A stretch of 52,067 bases of DNA from Pigoraptor chileana (taxonomy: Eukaryota; Opisthokonta; Filasterea): assembly GCA_943704495.1 (NCBI GenBank), contig CALSCR010001752.1:1-52067 (forward strand), given 5' to 3'. This document shows positions 9,760-21,984 of the stretch, one piece after another. Within the stretch, counting starts at the first letter, position 1, and each line of letters starts with the position of its first letter. A model generated the notes under the pieces. That model saw nothing but the letters and a program-made list of their open reading frames with translations, was not told the DNA's origin and ran no database searches. A program made the translations under genes and the position numbers.

Positions 9760-12700
9760 ATGTCAGAGTGTGCAAAGTGTGGCAAGGCCATCAACCTTGC
9801 CGGCTTGAAGATCAAGGACCGCAACTATCATTCGGGATGCGTCGTGTGCCATGATTGTGCAAAGCCTTTGGACTCCGGCATCTATGACCACAACTTGCAA
9901 CTCTGTTGTCAGGTACTTGTATTTTGTGCTGCGCGTATCCTTCTGCCGCGTGGTCACGTGTCGCTTGCGCACTTTAGCATGATTTCTTTTCAACACGCAA
10001 CAAGGGCTTTCAAGATTGAAATACGTCACACTCACGAAACAATTAAAAACCACCGCCACCACCACAACAACAACAACAAACAATGTTCTCAGGAATGCTA
10101 TTTGAATCGCGTGTGCAACAAATGCGCTGTGTGCCTCAAGCGCATCGAGGGCGAAATGATGTCCAGCGCTGAGCGTTTCTATCACGTCGATTGTTTTGTG
10201 TGCTTTGGTTGCCACAAGTCGCTCATGGATGGAGAGGGATTTGTCGAAGTGGATGACAAGCCAATGTGCCCGGCGTGCGCGGGACTGAATTGCTTTGGGT
10301 GTCGCAAGACCATCACCGAGGGCGATGTCTTCACTTTCAAGAACAGGCAATACCACTTTGAATGCCACAAGTGAGTCAGTCTGTTACATGTGCGACGCAC
10401 TCAGTGCGAGTGGAGATCACGCGCTCTGCGTTTCTGATAAATTAGAAACGCCTTCAAACTTGTGTCGCCCTTGTTTTGCTTGTTATGCGCGCGCCATTTG
10501 TGGTGTTCTTTATGTTGTGTGTGCTTTTGTGATTATGTTCAATGTATTTGCTTTTGTGCTTGTTATATGTATGTGCTTGTGTGCTTTTGTGATTGTGAGT
10601 CGGCGGGTGTTTGTTCGGGTGGCTGATCCTGCCTGATCTTTGCATCTTTCATTCCACGAAGGTGTGCGGAATGCCAGCGTGCTCTCGGCAATGAGACTGC
10701 GATCGAGTACGGTGGAAAGACGTATTGCGAAGATGATTTCAAACGTCTCTATCCGAACGTTAACGTCAATCTCGAACTCAACGAAGCGCCCCGTGGGTTG
10801 CCCCGCTGCTGTGCATGTTTTGTGATGTTTGTCTGTGTTTTCGCATCGGGTGGCAGTCGGTGATGTATTGTGTTGTGTTTGTGTTTGTGTTGTGTTTGGT
10901 TTGTGGTGTGTTATGGTGTGTTCTCTTGTGGGGTGCGGTGCTGTGTTGCTGTGTTGTGCATGTCCAACAGGTCGCAAACACACTTTATTTGGCTGTCGCT
11001 GACTCCTGCGCATCTGTTATGCTTTTTTATCTACATGTGCTTGGCCTTTATGATAGGTGTACGCAATCCCGAGGACTTTGACTCACTCCTCGAAAAGGAT
11101 GACATGGATGAGCGCAATGACGGGTGTGTGGAATTGATTTCACTATCACTGTATATGATTATGCAAGAGTGAAAGTGTGTGTGTGTGGTTGGTCCAACGA
11201 CATTGCTGTCTGTTTTGTGCGTTATCTTGGGTTACATAGTAAACATACATACACACATACACACACAGTCACACAACACATACTCGCATATATGCGGACG
11301 TACACAACTCTATCTGCCCTCCACTTGTCAATTGTTGTCTCTCCCAATACCGAATAATCAAAATTAGTTTTAAAAATGTGCAGCACTGCTTGACAGCAAA
11401 TCTTGATTCCACCCTCTCACTCACACATGCATAGTGCCTACACGTGGCTGTACGAGGTGTCATTTGGTGAGGCCGAGGCGGAGGTCATATTGCGTGCGGA
11501 TGGACAGGAAGGTGGCTTCCTTGTTCACCGGTCGGCGGACCGAACCAAGGACTACTCGCTCCCACTCAAGTATGTGCCAGCTCTCCCCGTCATCTTGAAT
11601 TTGGTCCGTCGTGTGAATGCGTGCGCTTCTATGCACTTGGGGTGCTCTAGAGTGCGTTCGTGCGAGTGCGTGTTTGTTTGTTTATGCACTTATACTTGCC
11701 TGTACGTGGGTGATTGTGGTAATGGGTATGCGCAATTCATAACCGTTGTATTTGGTTCCCAATTATATCATATCACAAAACAAACAAATCGTTCGAAATT
11801 GGTTTGCACTCCCTCAATTTTTTTTTTCCTACTGTTGTGCGCTTCTGATTTTTTTTCTTTTCCTCTCCCCGCATTGTCGCAGTGTTGATGGCAACACGAT
11901 TGTCCATCTTAAGATCAAGACTCGCGGAAGTGAGGTTTGTTTTGCGTGTTGTTGTTGTTGTTGTTGGTGTTGGTGTGGTGTTGGTGTTGTAGTGTCATGA
12001 AGTCATCCTCGTCCTTGCTTGATGCACACAAGAGCATGCATGCTTTATTGTCCACATTAGTCGTATCCTTTGTATAGCACTTTTAACATTTCCATTCCGC
12101 ACAAACACACAAACACACAAACACACACAAACACAAACTCAATTGTGGCATGTAGTTCAGCATCGGTGATGGACCGGCATTCCGCACTGTGGCGTCTCTG
12201 CTCGAGTACTACAAGCGCAACCAGCTTGCCGACGGAAAGCTCCTCCGCATGCCTGTGGAGCTGGAGGCGGTGAGTACCTGCACTTCTTTCTCTTAGCGTG
12301 CTTGTTGTTACGATGTCCACGGGACGACACGGGCTTGTTCATCACATCTTGTTTTGAGTGTGGTGTGTGTGGGTGCCTGCATATATCTTGACATTATCGC
12401 ATTGGTGTTGACCGATTGATCTATACATCACATGTTGCAATGCATGCATTTTTGTGTGTGTTTGTGGGAATGGATGTGCATCTGTATCTTTGTAGCCGCC
12501 GCTTCCGAATATCCAAGAGGGCGCCCCATTCTACGAGGAGATTGTCGACTTTTCGAAACAGCTGTGGCTGTCGCGTCACGTGCTCACTGCATGTTCAAAG
12601 CTCAAGGATCGCTATGTGGACATGGTGAGAAGATGGGGGATGCCCTTGTGTATGTGCTTGCTTTGGTTGCGCTGACTGTGTGGGCAGTTTCATTTACTGC

Positions 12701-15700
12701 ATGGGTGTTTGTGTGTATGCATATGCGTGTGTGTGTGTGTGTGCTTCTGTTTGTGCGTGTGCAAAGATTCGCACTGTTCATGTTGGGTGTGTTTGACTTC
12801 GTCGTCCCTGACAACTTTGGACACTTGGCATTGTCTTGTAGGGTGCCGCTTCTGACCCGGATGCAGTGCACCAAGTGGGCGATGTTGCTGCTGCCGCACA
12901 GTTCAAAGTCACAATGCTCGAAAAGACTCTCGGGGATCAGAGTGAGTCAAGTCGATTGCGCATGTGTGCGTGCGTGTGTGTGTATTAGCGGAGCAATTCG
13001 GCATTCTGTGCAGGGACAGCTGTGTTTGCGGTGTGTGGGCAAATGTGGCGTCATTTCTTTATGTTTCACAGCTGTGAACCCACACGCACACATGCAGCAT
13101 TAATTGTTGCTGACATGCATACAACACACATACACACATACACACACGCGCGCACTCAACACAACAAACACACACACTCGCAGAGTACATGACTGCAAGC
13201 AAATTTGAGGACCAGGACTTTTTCAGCGATGCCGTGGCTGTGCTGGACAATACGGGAGTTAAGCAGCGTCGTATGTCCATATTTGACCACTCATTCCAGC
13301 GCAACCGACTCAGCACCGTCGGCTCCATGACGCCGTCGGAAATAGACGAGGGCGATGAATCGCTGGATCTCAATGATCTTGCGATCGAGCAGCGGCCAGA
13401 GATGCACAAAATGGACGAACTTCTGAAGGAGATCTGGCAGGCATCCGGGAAGATTGATCTGGACGGGCGTATGTCCCGCGAAAACTATCTCCGACTCGCG
13501 GCGGATTTGAACCCGCGTCTGCGTCCGGAGGCAGTGAATAGCGTGTTTAAGGCATCGAAGGACCTCGTGCGTCAGGGCAAGTTGAACGGCGGCTTCTTCT
13601 TCGAGCAGTTTGTGCGCCTGTGCAAGCGCGTCCTCAACGATCCGACTGTGGAAATGCTGTTTACAAAATATGCAAAGAGCAATCCGGACTGCATGACGAT
13701 TCTGGGTGAGTGCTGTGCTGTGATGTGTGATGGGGTTGGTTGGTATACGTTTGTCGTCGAGTGACTGCGGGATTGTGGCTTGAAAAAGTGTGGATGTGGA
13801 TGTGGATGTTCTGTCTAATACTCATCCTATGGTAATTCTTCCCGCAGAGTTCAAGTCATTCCTCCGCAACGAACAAAAATCCGCCGATGAAACCGAGTCT
13901 GCGTTGTCGGCATTCTACAAGCTTGCCGCGCGTGCGGGTTCCTTTGGCAATGAGTCTTCAGACGAGGCCCTCGTCTACGCCCGCCAGATGTTTGGCAAGC
14001 TCGGCGTCAGTCGCGACGGAAATCTTACTCTGGCAGGGCTCTTCAGCTACATTTCTTCCGAGCACAATTCGGTCATGTCCCACACACACTCGCACACGGT
14101 TCATATGGACATGACACAGCCCCTCTCAAACTACTACATTGCGTCGTCGCATAATACATATCTCGAGGGCGACCAGCTCAAGTCAAACTGCTCTGTCGAT
14201 GCGTACAAGCGGGTACTGCAGGCCGGATGTCGCTGCATCGAGTTGGATCTGTGGGACGGATCGAAGGGAGAGCCGGTCATCTACCACGGCTTCACGCTCA
14301 CTCCCAAGATCAAGGCGAGGGATGTGCTGCAGACCATCGCAAAGTTTGCCTTTGAGGCGAGTCCGTATCCGCTCATTCTGTCGCTGGAGAACCACCTCAC
14401 GCCCCCGCAGCAGATTGTCTTTGCAAAGGCCTGTCGCGAGCTTCTTGGCAACGCACTCGTGACGTCAGAAAGCAACTTCTGGCAGTCGAACCCCCCCGTC
14501 CTTCCGTCGCCCGACCAACTGAAGGGGAAAATCATCATCAAGAACAAGGCGCACGGTATGCAGGAGTATTGTTCGCACTTTGTGCATGTGTGATATTTCT
14601 TCTGTCTCTCTCATTCTCTCATTCTTGCTCTCTCTCTCTCTCTCTCTCTCTCCCTTGTTCTGTGGGGTCCATTAGCATGAGCCACTATGCTGAAATGTGT
14701 TGCATGTTTTTTCCCTCCCGACAATCGGCATTGAACTTCGAACTCATACGCACACGCAGACTCACGTGACGGCGGCGGCGAGGTAAAGCGCGGGTACCGC
14801 ATCACCAAGGAGATGTCTGACATTGTCGTGTACATGCGCTCAGTCCCCGCGCCCGCGCTTCCTCCCCCGGAGGGACTGACTCGGTGTTATGACGTGTGCT
14901 CGTTCTTTGAGAAGAAGGCCGTCAAGATCATCAAGAAGCAGCCGTTTGATCTCTGCAAATACACCGCAAAGCGCATGGTTCGCGTATTCCCCGACGGACT
15001 GCGATTCGACTCGAGCAACCCAAACCCGCTCCCATTTTGGGCGGTCGGCATGCAGATGGTTGCGCTCAACTACCAGACGGTCGATCGCCCCAACGAGCTG
15101 AATGAGGGGAAGTTCCTGCAGAACGGGCGGTGCGGATACATCCTCAAACCGGTGCAGTTTCGCAACGACGTCTCTTCGAGTGTTATAGTGAGCAGGACGC
15201 AGCTGACCATTGTGGTCATCCAGGGCTACGGCCTGCCCACGTCACGCACGAGCAAGAAGCGGATTCCAGACCCCTACATTGAAGTCGAGGTGTGCGGTGT
15301 CAGCACGCGCATTTGCTCCACAAAGGCACACGACAAGACCGACTCGCCAGTGGTGCGTGTTTGTGTGTATGTGTGTGTGTGGCTTTCTTCGTCGGTGTTG
15401 TTGGGTTTCCATCGATATACACATTGCCGTGTCTGACTCACTTGTGTCTATTTGTGCCCGACCTGCATATCAATGTGTGCGTGTGCTTTTACTTCTGTAG
15501 CTCATATGTCTCTCTCTCCCCCCTCCCCCCCCCCATCCTCACACACACACACACACAACTTCTTTCGTTCCCATCCCCGCCCCCATGTGAATGTGCTTTC
15601 TGCTGCTGTCACCGTCGTTGCAGTTCAATGAGTCGTTTGACTTTGACGTGTTTGTTCCCGAGATATCCCTGGTGCGCTTTGTGTCGTACGATGAAAAGAC

Positions 15701-16328
15701 GGCGACCGCACAGGCAACCATTCCAGTGGACAGCCTCGTTCCTGGTGGGTTGCGGCGACGGCGCATGGATCTGCCCACATGCCCTTGTTGATAGTTGTGG
15801 TTTACTATGGCTGTAGCTCTGACTGTCGCTTAGTGTAGTGGCTCTTACTATGGGGGTTGCCCACTATGGCTGACTATGGTTGACTAAGGGGCTCGGGCTA
15901 TGGCTGGCATGAATATATGACTGGATGTCTATGGCTGTCTGTGGCTGTCTATGGTGTGGCTGACCATTGTGGTTTACCATGCTTGGCTATGGCCGGCAGT
16001 CGTGGTTGGGCTGGTTTGGCTATGGCCTACTGTGATGCTTGACTGTCTGATAGTTGCGGCTAAAGTACGGCCATTGCGGGCGTCAATGCCATCGAGTGCT
16101 TGTCATTTACCAGTCCAAACAACACTCGTGTTAATTGTAATACCCAGAATTTATTGCATCGTGTCGCATTCAGTGTGTCTTGTTCTCACAGTCTGCCTCC
16201 TTCCGCCGCGTGTCTTGCGTGTAGGATACCGTCGGGTGACGCTCAAGCGACTGACTCCGTTTGGACGGAGTGAGCCCGTGGAGCACGCGTGGGTCCTTGT
16301 CCACGTGACCATCAAGCCGCAAAAGTAG
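9760..16328 (+). CDS. Predicted LIM-LIM-LIM-SH2-phospholipase C fusion protein
   Basis: Fourteen exons keep one frame of 1068 aa: 9760-9912, 10093-10370, 10662-10792, 11057-11123, 11435-11569, 11883-11934, 12156-12269, 12496-12624, 12842-12941, 13184-13705, 13848-14555, 14760-15352, 15624-15744, 16225-16328. Residues 4-177 hold three LIM zinc-finger domains (CAKCGKAI, CAVCLKRI, CFGCRKTI). SH2 spans about 211-305 (GGFLVHRSADRT, FSIGDGPAFRTVASLLEYYK), with His at the usual FLVR arginine. A helical EF-hand-like region covers about 395-640. PLC X (about 648-795) keeps SSHNTYL, IELDLWDG, IYHGFTLT and SLENH, matching the catalytic His/Glu/Asp set. PLC Y follows (RVFPDGLRFDSSN, VALNYQT, NGRCGYILKP), then a C2 domain (PDPYIEVEV). 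The short X-Y linker is delta-like, and no PH domain is visible. Expected reaction: PIP2 hydrolysis to IP3 and diacylglycerol. Fusion of LIM/SH2 to PLC rests on predicted splicing. Confidence 0.82.
14626..14653. repeat. (CT)n tract in intron
   Basis: Pure CT run inside the intron that separates the PLC X and Y exons. Confidence 0.9.
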
Positions 16329-17154
16329 ACGCTCAGGGCTTGTGTTGCGGTGTGGGCGTCAGTCTCCCCTGTTGTTATGCGGGCGCGTGTGTTTTGCGTT
16401 GTGTGTGTATTGATGTGGTGTGGGCATCACTCTGTATGTCTATTGAGGGTCTCATTCTATGTGTGTTGCCCGCCAAGCGACGCACTTTTTGACGCACTTT
16501 TTCTGCGGCTGATTCGGGATTTATTTCTCCTTTGACGTGGGATGGCAGCCCTCCGTATTTTTTCTCCTCTCTTTTTGCGTCTCTCAATTGTCGGACATGT
16601 TCGCGTATGCATGGATATTTCATTGGTCGGTGGATTGCCTCCTGCAAATTTGTACTCTCTTCTTGCCGCGTATGCTTTTCTCGAGAGCAGTTTTGGGTAC
16701 TGAGCGCGGTTGGTAAACTTGCATCGTCGGTGGGGCTGTCCAGACAGGGTGACATGAGGCTCTATTTGAGCGATTTTGATTTTATTGACCTATATATAGC
16801 AATAGGGACCATTAATATTCTAAATTGGGTAAGACAAAAATGCGCGCGCACATTCCACTGCGCTGAATGCGAAATGGGCGCCAATTCAGAGTCAATCGGC
16901 AAAAAACATAATACATTTTCCGTGGCGATATTCTTCAAGGTATCATAACCTTTAATATTTTACGAGACCAAAGTACATCCCTTTCACACACACAACGTAA
17001 GTTTCTTTTCTTCTCGAGGCTAATAACAGGCACAACAAAGCGTGGCAGACACACCCCGAAAACGTGCCAGTGTGAATCCCGACTCTGACTTGTCGACCGC
17101 AAAAGCGGCCAACACAGTTCTCACGGTCACTGCGCAGATCATTCCCGGAAAGTA
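16329..17154. other. Intergenic region
   Basis: This 826-bp interval contains an imperfect repeat of a GACGCACTTTTT word near 16480-16505 and no recognisable gene. It must hold the 3' UTR of the PLC gene and the promoter of the next gene. Confidence 0.6.
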
Positions 17155-17467
17155 ATGAGCCGCCGCACAGGGGCATCCGATGCCTCTCCTTGCGGCAAGT
17201 GTGGGGCGTCGGTCTCGTCCCGACTGCGTGTGTGTGCAAAGTGCAAGTGGCCTGTGGGGTTCCCGTTCACGCGCGAGGACAACAGTGGAGCGCGCACGTC
17301 AGGTGAGTGAGACTCCCTATGTTTGTGATTGATAGAAGCGGGAAGGGAGGGGCCACGTGCATCAGTCAGGGCAAAGCAGCAGTTGTGTTGTGTTGATCAA
17401 CAGGTGTGATCTTTGAGGGTCGGCTCTCCCGATACGTGTAGACTTCACACACACACATACACAAACA

Positions 17468-17527
<60 letters not shown>

Positions 17528-19537
17528 GTATGTATATATGTACATATATGCAACCCATCTTGTCACTCAATCACGCAACTGGCATATCTCTCGATATAAC
17601 CACTTCTAGGAAAGGGAAGCGGGTGTCCTTCCTGCAACTTTGCAAACCCATCGGGATCTAAATTTTGCATAGACTGCGGTTTTGTTCTTACGGGACCCAG
17701 TAGACAGGACGGTGAGCTGCCGAGTGATCTCAAAGTATCGTCGAGTGAAACTGATTTCAGAGCCCCTCTCATATGCAGTCGCCAATCAGCCGCTTTTATA
17801 GCGAGATGATCGATTTGCTGCGTTGATACTCTTTTTTTTTGTCACTTATTTGTGCTGCGCTTGTCTGTTACTCATTCTTCAGCGCGACCCAATGAGAGGA
17901 ATGTCGAGTCGAACGAACAGGCCGCATATGAGCAGCGCCTACTAGATCGCGCAATCGCCGTTTCTGGAAAGCAGCCCGGGTCCGGACATGGAGGTGGCGA
18001 GGTATCATATTCGTCCTATCATGACTACGGAGACGACGGTGGTGTGGATGATCCGTACGCAACGACGCGGAACGACTTTGACTATGACCCACACGGCATC
18101 CCCGAGCAAATGGATGGCGGATCCCACAATTATGTTGAAGAAGGTGAGCGGGAACTGTGTGCTCTTCACTTGTGCATTCCTTTGTCAGGCGAATGGTGTG
18201 TGCACGTAAATTGCTTTGGAACGCATATACGCGACTGGCGTTTGTGCTTTTACGGCATGGACTTGACCATGTTGTGTCGTGTATATATATATATATGTAT
18301 ATATACATTTGTGTATGTGTGTGTGTGTGTGTGGTGATGTGTATTTGTGTGTGTGCGTGTGTGCGCGCGTATGTGTGTGTGTGTGTGTGTGTGGACATAC
18401 TCGCAATGTTGTGTGCGCACATTCCTAATCTGAAATAACCAATTGCTTCATATCATGGCATCGCTTCACGGCTGCATGCATTAGACACGCAATATCGCGC
18501 GCCTGTCCAAACAGCCGCAGACGGACCGGCGTCGTCCCGAAGTGGCGACAGCAGGTCAGCGTCGCGGCACATTCGCCGCAGTTCAATTACGAATCGCGAC
18601 TTTGGCGAGGATCCCAAGGTGATTGCAGTGCGCGAGGCAAAGCGGGAGGCCTACGCGCGCGAGCTCAAGCAACAGATGGCGGAGAACAGAAAACGAAAGG
18701 ATGCGGAGAAGGTGTGTTTTTCTGCGTTTTCGAGACAAAGTGGCTCAAGTAGGCACTTTGATGGGGGGGGTTCAGAAATGTACGGCGAATGTAGGATCGC
18801 TGTGTGGGCATGCATCAGGAAGTGGTGGCTGGTGGGGTTTGGCGCCGTGCCTTTCCTCCTTGTTTGCTTCATTCTCACATGATTGTGTTCGCAGATACCA
18901 AAACGATTGGAACACACACTCAATTAGTCAGCACACACATGAACTGCCGCACTCCTGCCATCATGCAATGCAGACGGAAATGGAGGCATACGACATGAAG
19001 GACGCCAGCTTTCGCAGTGCGAGCGTCATTGCATCAAATCAGCAACCCATAAACGGACGCCGTGGCGCCGCTCCGCCTGCACACGAGTCTGTCGATGCTG
19101 TGTATGCAACGGCAGCCCCCTCCGCGGCGTATGCGTCGTCCCAAAAGGCGGCGGCGCCTGCTGCAACACAGGGAAAGCGTACCGGTGGTGGTGGTGGTGG
19201 GCCGTCGGATTCGCGGCCTCCCGTCGCTCCTCAGCAGCAGCAGCAGGCGATACAGAGCTTGCAACAAAAGTACGACTCGCAGAAGAATGCAGGTGGAAGT
19301 GGCGCTGTGCAGTCGTCGTATGTGTCTTCCGGGAATGGAATGGATGCTGCGTCCATATCCGCGGCGATCGCGCATCTGTCGAGGGAGATTGAACTGCTGC
19401 GTGTGTCGGTTGCGTCGTCTGGCGGCCCTGTGCATGCAGCCGTGAGGGATGTGCTATCCAAGGCGTCGCTGAAGGGGACGCTAGACTGTGAACACGGCTG
19501 CAGGAAGAAGATTGAGCTGAAGTGGCATTTCGGCTGA
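17155..19537 (+). CDS. Double zinc-ribbon protein with CCDC66/CSPP1-like coiled coil
   Basis: Five phase-compatible exons, 17155-17302, 17610-17711, 17883-18143, 18515-18711 and 18974-19537, give 423 aa. Residues 12-35 (CGKCGASV...CAKCKWPV) and about 55-80 (CPSCNFAN...CIDCGFVL) form two CxxC-CxxC zinc ribbons, each on its own exon. A Gly/Asp/Tyr-rich disordered part follows, then the charged segment VREAKREAYARELKQQMAEN. The latter resembles the motif of centrosome/cilium proteins such as CCDC66 and CSPP1. The C-terminal half is Ala/Ser/Gln-rich with a short coiled coil IAHLSREIELLRVSV and a C-terminal CEHGCRKKIELKWHF. I do not recognise the whole architecture; a centrosomal or ciliary role is inference. 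Confidence 0.7.
17448..17540. repeat. (CA)n-(TA)n compound microsatellite
   Basis: CA repeats pass into TA/TATG repeats inside an intron of the zinc-ribbon gene. Confidence 0.9.
18282..18393. repeat. (TA)n-(TG)n compound microsatellite
   Basis: TA repeats pass into TG repeats inside another intron of the zinc-ribbon gene. Confidence 0.9.
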
Positions 19538-20110
19538 ATGCGCACGATGTGTGTGTTTGTACCACGTGTGCGCGTTCGTTCATTGAATTGGTGTGTGGGT
19601 CTTTATCTCGTTTGTGTGACTTATTATTATTAAAAGATTGTAAGCACGTGTTCTATTTCACATTACATGTAACGTGCGTCAATTTGCTTGCTCTTGTGTG
19701 GCGTAACCAGTTACAGGACGGACTCACTATACTCACTGCGTAGATGTGAAATGTGAGAGCACTCAGTACAAAGGGACAGCCCCCCAACCCTTTCTAATTT
19801 TCTCTCCCACCCCACCTTGCGGAGTTCATGGGCACAGCGCCTATGACACTGCCTTGAATCCTACATCTCTCCCTCCCCACCCTTTGGTTAGCATCAGCAC
19901 CTATCCTCACTCGACATCATGCTAATTGCGACTTCGCAGTCCTTCAAGCCGCCAAACAGCTTTGGTGTTGCATATTATTCATAGCGTTCCGCAGTTCGCA
20001 TTTTGGTGACAAAATTTGTCTACCCGCTCACAGTTAACCAGCGCCAGTTCATTCCGGTGCAGTGTGTGCCATAATAGAACGAAGGAAGTAGTATCGCCAT
20101 CACGCCAAGC
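19538..20110. other. Convergent 3' region with dispersed repeat copy B
   Basis: The interval between the converging zinc-ribbon and sigma-1 genes has no gene. Its main feature is the dispersed repeat at 19827-19868. Confidence 0.6.
19827..19868 (+). repeat. Dispersed short repeat, copy B
   Basis: It begins CATGGGCACAGCGCCTATG and ends TTGAATCCTACATCT, matching copies A and C except for one or two bases. Confidence 0.8.
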
Positions 20111-21010
20111 TCAAAAGTTTCCCTGGAGTATCTCGCTGACAATTGCGATGCCGTATGCGCGGATGCTCTTTCCGACAGTCCACAGATCTTGTGTGGAGAA
20201 GATGCTGTCGGCCATGGCGAAAAAGATGGTCGACGGGATGCAGCCGCGTCCATACTCAAGCATCCACGTGCCTGCGGGCCATTGCACCGCAGTCGCCTCA
20301 AACTGCGCGTGGTGAAGTGTGACGCCGGGTCCGTACACGGCAGAGGTCGTCGCGCCTTCCTTCCACTGACGGAATTCGCCAGAGAGAATCGTGTCGTAGA
20401 TGTCGGCCCAGTAGCGCCCAGAGTGGCCGCCCGTGTTAATCTCCGTGCCAAAGATGAGGACATACTCGGTGAGGGATGCATGGAGGAGACCAAACGAGCC
20501 CATCCAACCGCCGGCGTTGATGAACTGGAACTCGAGGGAGGGGAGGATGTGGCTGCCGTGCTTTGCGCGGAGCTCGTTGACAATGAAGGCAAACGACTCG
20601 GACTGGTTTAGACCTGTATGTGCAAAGTGGATGTGTGGGATGGGAGTGAGAAAGAAGTGAGATCTATGGCTCAGCTCGGGCCGACACAAACAGACAAGTG
20701 AACAGCCTTTACGTCTCCGAATCATCCGCGCGCACGTGCACCACAAGCACACACGACGGGGCCCATTGTGCAGATCAATCGTGACGCATCCGCATGTATC
20801 GCAACAGCGCATCCCCACAACAAACGCACCCTTACGAACAGCTTCCTCTGCAATCTTCTGGATGTCCTTCTGGTCAAAAATGAAGGACTTTGTCTGGAGA
20901 TAGTAGTGGAACCCCGCGACGAAGGCTGAAAGGACGACAGCCGTCCAAAGGAGGCATCGTGTCCACGAGCACCCGCAGCACTTCTTGGTTGCCTTTGAAT
21001 CCACCGCCAT
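20111..21010 (-). CDS. SIGMAR1: Sigma-1 receptor / ERG2 (C8 sterol isomerase family)
   Basis: Two exons on the minus strand, 20830-21010 and 20111-20613, give 227 aa; human SIGMAR1 has 223. A short cytosolic N-terminus with CCGCSWTRC precedes one transmembrane helix (LLWTAVVLSAFVAGFHYYL). The ER-lumenal cupin-like domain shows INAGGWMGSFGLLHASLTEY, FGTEINTGGHSGRYWA, SGEFRQWKEG, EATAVQWPAGTWMLEYGRG and FSTQDLWT. These match the ligand-binding barrel of sigma-1 receptor and fungal ERG2. The acidic residue in the STQD motif and the Glu within the EYGRG-region are present. The sequence cannot say whether it acts as a sterol delta8-delta7 isomerase or as a chaperone. It is divergent from the esterase-like gene. 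Confidence 0.93.
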   Translation of the reverse strand: MAVDSKATKKCCGCSWTRCLLWTAVVLSAFVAGFHYYLQTKSFIFDQKDIQKIAEEAVRKGAFVVGMRCCDTCGCVTIDLHNGPRRVCLWCTCARMIRRRKGCSLVCLCRPELSHRSHFFLTPIPHIHFAHTGLNQSESFAFIVNELRAKHGSHILPSLEFQFINAGGWMGSFGLLHASLTEYVLIFGTEINTGGHSGRYWADIYDTILSGEFRQWKEGATTSAVYGPGVTLHHAQFEATAVQWPAGTWMLEYGRGCIPSTIFFAMADSIFSTQDLWTVGKSIRAYGIAIVSEILQGNF

Positions 21011-21984
21011 CTTCTTCCGCTCTTGTGTTGAAACTGCGATGTGTGTGAGAAGCGAGTGCGTTCGTTTTGTTTATAGTTTGATTTGACTTTTTAAACAGTG
21101 GTGAAGTTCAGGCACTGCCGGTTCGCGCCAAAACGGCTAGCATTCCCTATGATCACGTGATATTACTAAATATTTTCCATAATCCAATGCCATTTCCATA
21201 CCGTTGTTGTATAGAAATGGATAAACCAATATCCGCTTTAAGCAGATATACTTAACCCCCTTTGGGGTTGAGGGTAGGGTTAGTAATGCAACTTGACGGC
21301 TGTTTGGCATGCCACACAAACAAGTCGAACCACTTTTAATCCGCTATTGTTTTGTCCGTTATATCTGTTGTCTTTGTTATTCTTTTTTGAGAGGACAGCC
21401 GTTGCTTCCACGCATTCTTCTACACTACACTTTTGGTTGAGGACACTTTTCGGTGTTCTACCAAATATAACCCTCGGACATCTGCGGACACCCCTTTAGG
21501 AACAATGGACGCGGCAGAATCTTGCGCAATCTTTTACACGACACCCACTTTTCGTCAATTGTGAACCTGAACCATTTGCGCTTCCCTGTGCAACATGACC
21601 CCCTCTCTGTGCTGTTAGACCGCTCACCTGTGCTTTATTGCGTGAGATGCAGCAGCGGCGGGTCGTTTCGCGACATCTACTGTGCCAATAACATTACCTG
21701 TTTGCCAAACTGTCACCATTCCAATAGCACTAATCACGGGCCCCCTAATCACTACTCCGTAGCAGAAAAGTCATCGAATACAAAGTCGGACCGAAAGAGT
21801 TCAAAAGACGAAAGCGGAATTCTAAAAACGTATGGCAATCCTCCTTATTGCAACAACTTACAGCCGTTTTCTCACACGCCGACTCTCGCTAATCTTTCCC
21901 GTTACACACTTTTCGAGTCCAAGATTTACATCCATTCGAGCTAATTCAAAGCATCACCGAGCGACATTTTCGCCTCCATCAACC
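21011..21984. promoter_or_regulatory. Shared divergent upstream region, sigma-1/ERG2 and esterase-like gene
   Basis: It contains an E2F-like site TTCGCGCCAAAA at about 21122-21133, TCACGTGA at about 21155, and a telomere-like stretch GGGTTGAGGGTAGGGTTAG at about 21265-21283 next to an AACCCC/GGGGTT inverted repeat. The open frames between 21500 and 21950 show no recognisable protein motif. Confidence 0.5.

Noticed and set aside
9760-11123. Reading the LIM exons as a separate PINCH/FHL-type gene
   Set aside because: No stop codon is reached in frame at the end of the third LIM; the following exons join in phase into the SH2. A separate gene remains possible only with different splicing.
11435-16328. 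Calling the gene PLC-gamma because of the SH2 domain
   Set aside because: SH2 is N-terminal to the EF hands and single, not a tandem pair in the X-Y linker.
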